Shown in pieces: positions 63,176 through 64,000 of a stretch of DNA of 64,000 bases. A program made the translations under genes and the position numbers. The notes under the pieces were generated by a model. It was not told the DNA's origin and made no database searches. It saw nothing but the letters and a program-made list of their open reading frames with translations. The stretch covers positions 823,175 to 887,174 of the forward strand of contig NZ_GL476320.1 of NCBI RefSeq assembly GCF_000148725.1, read 5' to 3'. The stretch is from Roseibium sp. TrichSKD4. Lineage in GTDB: Bacteria > Pseudomonadota > Alphaproteobacteria > Rhizobiales > Stappiaceae. The first letter of the stretch is position 1. Every line of letters starts with the position of its first letter.

Positions 63176-63775
63176 TCACTTCACCGATTTCGCGCCTTCC
63201 AGAATGAGTTGGGTGGCCAGGTCGGCGTAGTTTTCGCGGGTGACCGGGCCGCCGTCGCGGAACCACATGTAGACCCAGTTCATCATGCCGAAGAGGCTCA
63301 TGGTGACCGGCATCAGGAGTGGTTTTTCCGGGTTTTCGAGGTTCGGATTAATCTCTTTCAGGATCGTCGAAAAGCGGCGGACGATCCGGCGTTCCAGAGC
63401 CGTGATCTCGCTTTTCTGCTCGTCGCTGAGGAGCGGGCCCGCGTTGAGCTGCACCTTGTGCAGGTCGTCTGCGTCTTTGTAGTTTTCCAGAACCGCGCGA
63501 ACGAGGTGCTTCAGCCGTTTTTCGGTTTCGAGATCCGGCTGATCAGCTTTTTCAATATCCCGATCAAGGTCTTCCAGATGGCTGCGAATGATCTCGAAGA
63601 TCAAGGCGTCCTTGTTCGGGTAGTAGTGGTAGAGAAGCGACTTGGAGACTCCCGATGCGGTGGCGATTGCGGACATGGACGCCTTTTCCATGCCCTGTTC
63701 CGCAAAGACGGAGGCGGCCTGGATCAGGATATGCCGTTGTTTGTCCTCAAAATCGTCGGCGCGGGTGCGAGCCAT
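63176..63775 (-). CDS. TetR family regulator, PaaR-like
   Basis: A 199-residue TetR repressor. The helix-turn-helix is seen in AASVFAEQGMEKASMSAIAT followed by SGVSKSLLYHYYPNKDALIF. The C-terminal ligand domain is helical, with MPVTMSLFGMMNWVYMWFRD. It is downstream of paaK on the same strand and opposite paaABCDEZ. A role as the phenylacetyl-CoA-responsive repressor PaaR is inferred from position and from the palindrome before paaA. Confidence 0.85.
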   Translation of the reverse strand: MARTRADDFEDKQRHILIQAASVFAEQGMEKASMSAIATASGVSKSLLYHYYPNKDALIFEIIRSHLEDLDRDIEKADQPDLETEKRLKHLVRAVLENYKDADDLHKVQLNAGPLLSDEQKSEITALERRIVRRFSTILKEINPNLENPEKPLLMPVTMSLFGMMNWVYMWFRDGGPVTRENYADLATQLILEGAKSVK

Positions 63776-63835
63776 ATTTATCTCTTCTGTTACAGTATCT
63801 TGTGATCAATAGTCGACAAAATGAATCAGCTATAA

Positions 63836-64000
63836 TCACGATTCCTTTGGCCGGTTGTCGACCACGCGCTTTGCCTTGCCTTCCGAACGGGCAACTTTGC
63901 CGGGCTCCCTTACATCAATTTTCGTGGAAACGCCAACCACGCTCTTGATGTGATGGGAAAGCTCCTTGGCAGACGCAGCGCGGGCCTTGGACGAGGACAT
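63836..64000 (-). CDS. paaK: phenylacetate-CoA ligase PaaK, C-terminal end
   Basis: The last 54 residues of PaaK, which activates phenylacetate to phenylacetyl-CoA with ATP, feeding the epoxidase. KELSHHIKSVVGVSTKIDV and GKVARSEGKAKRVVDNRPK are the typical end of the ligase. The gene continues beyond the right edge. It ends 60 bp before the TetR gene, which is likely in the same transcript. Confidence 0.9.
   Translation of the reverse strand: MSSSKARAASAKELSHHIKSVVGVSTKIDVREPGKVARSEGKAKRVVDNRPKES

Overview
This window is a chromosomal stretch of an alphaproteobacterium, most likely of the order Hyphomicrobiales (Rhizobiales), perhaps close to the marine Stappiaceae (Roseibium/Labrenzia). The evidence is the block dgt-argS-SPOR protein-nagZ-scpA-scpB-tatABC-serS-surE-pcm-NlpD-like-(ATPase)-yajC-secD-secF, an ExoR-like protein, an alphaproteobacterial LexA box, an Irr-type iron box, DUF1127 genes, and a full phenylacetate operon. 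The taxonomic placement is inference; no rRNA gene is present to settle it. No tRNA, rRNA, CRISPR array, transposase or prophage was found.

Layout. (1) 1-4.1 kb: the end of an SCO copper chaperone and a MauG-type di-haem peroxidase, then a small accessory patch with a decayed GGDEF fragment and an AT-rich 688-residue protein of unknown function. (2) 4.1-13.4 kb: a divergent hydrolase and the SUF iron-sulfur assembly operon (cysteine desulfurase, sufB, two small membrane proteins, sufC, sufD, sufS, sufT, sufA), followed by tenA. An Irr-like operator lies upstream. As given, sufS carries a one-base frameshift. (3) 13.5-23 kb: a diguanylate cyclase, RhlE-like helicase, parE, exoR-like gene, DHH phosphoesterase, xthA and erpA, mostly on the minus strand. 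(4) 23-45.6 kb: a long housekeeping run for nucleotide clean-up, tRNA charging, cell-wall recycling, chromosome condensation (ScpAB), Tat export, damage control (SurE, Pcm), cell-wall splitting (NlpD-like) and Sec export (YajC-SecD-SecF). It ends in a Mth938-like gene broken by four apparent one-base losses. (5) 45.6-54.6 kb: trmFO, two DUF1127 genes followed by CCUCCUCCC-loop hairpins of the CcsR ('cuckoo') small-RNA type, uvrA and ssb sharing a LexA box, and an L,D-transpeptidase. (6) 54.6-64 kb: a zinc-binding ZnuA with a Zur-like box, then the phenylacetate module: paaX, paaABCDE, paaZ, a TetR regulator and the 3' end of paaK.

How it works together. The SUF genes build Fe-S clusters, and SufA and ErpA deliver them; clients inside the window include the PaaE ferredoxin domain. 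The paa genes activate phenylacetate (PaaK), epoxidise the ring (PaaABCDE) and open it (PaaZ), with two regulators, PaaX and a TetR protein, flanking the structural genes. The most interesting non-coding signal is the tandem array of small-RNA-like hairpins downstream of the DUF1127 genes on the minus strand.
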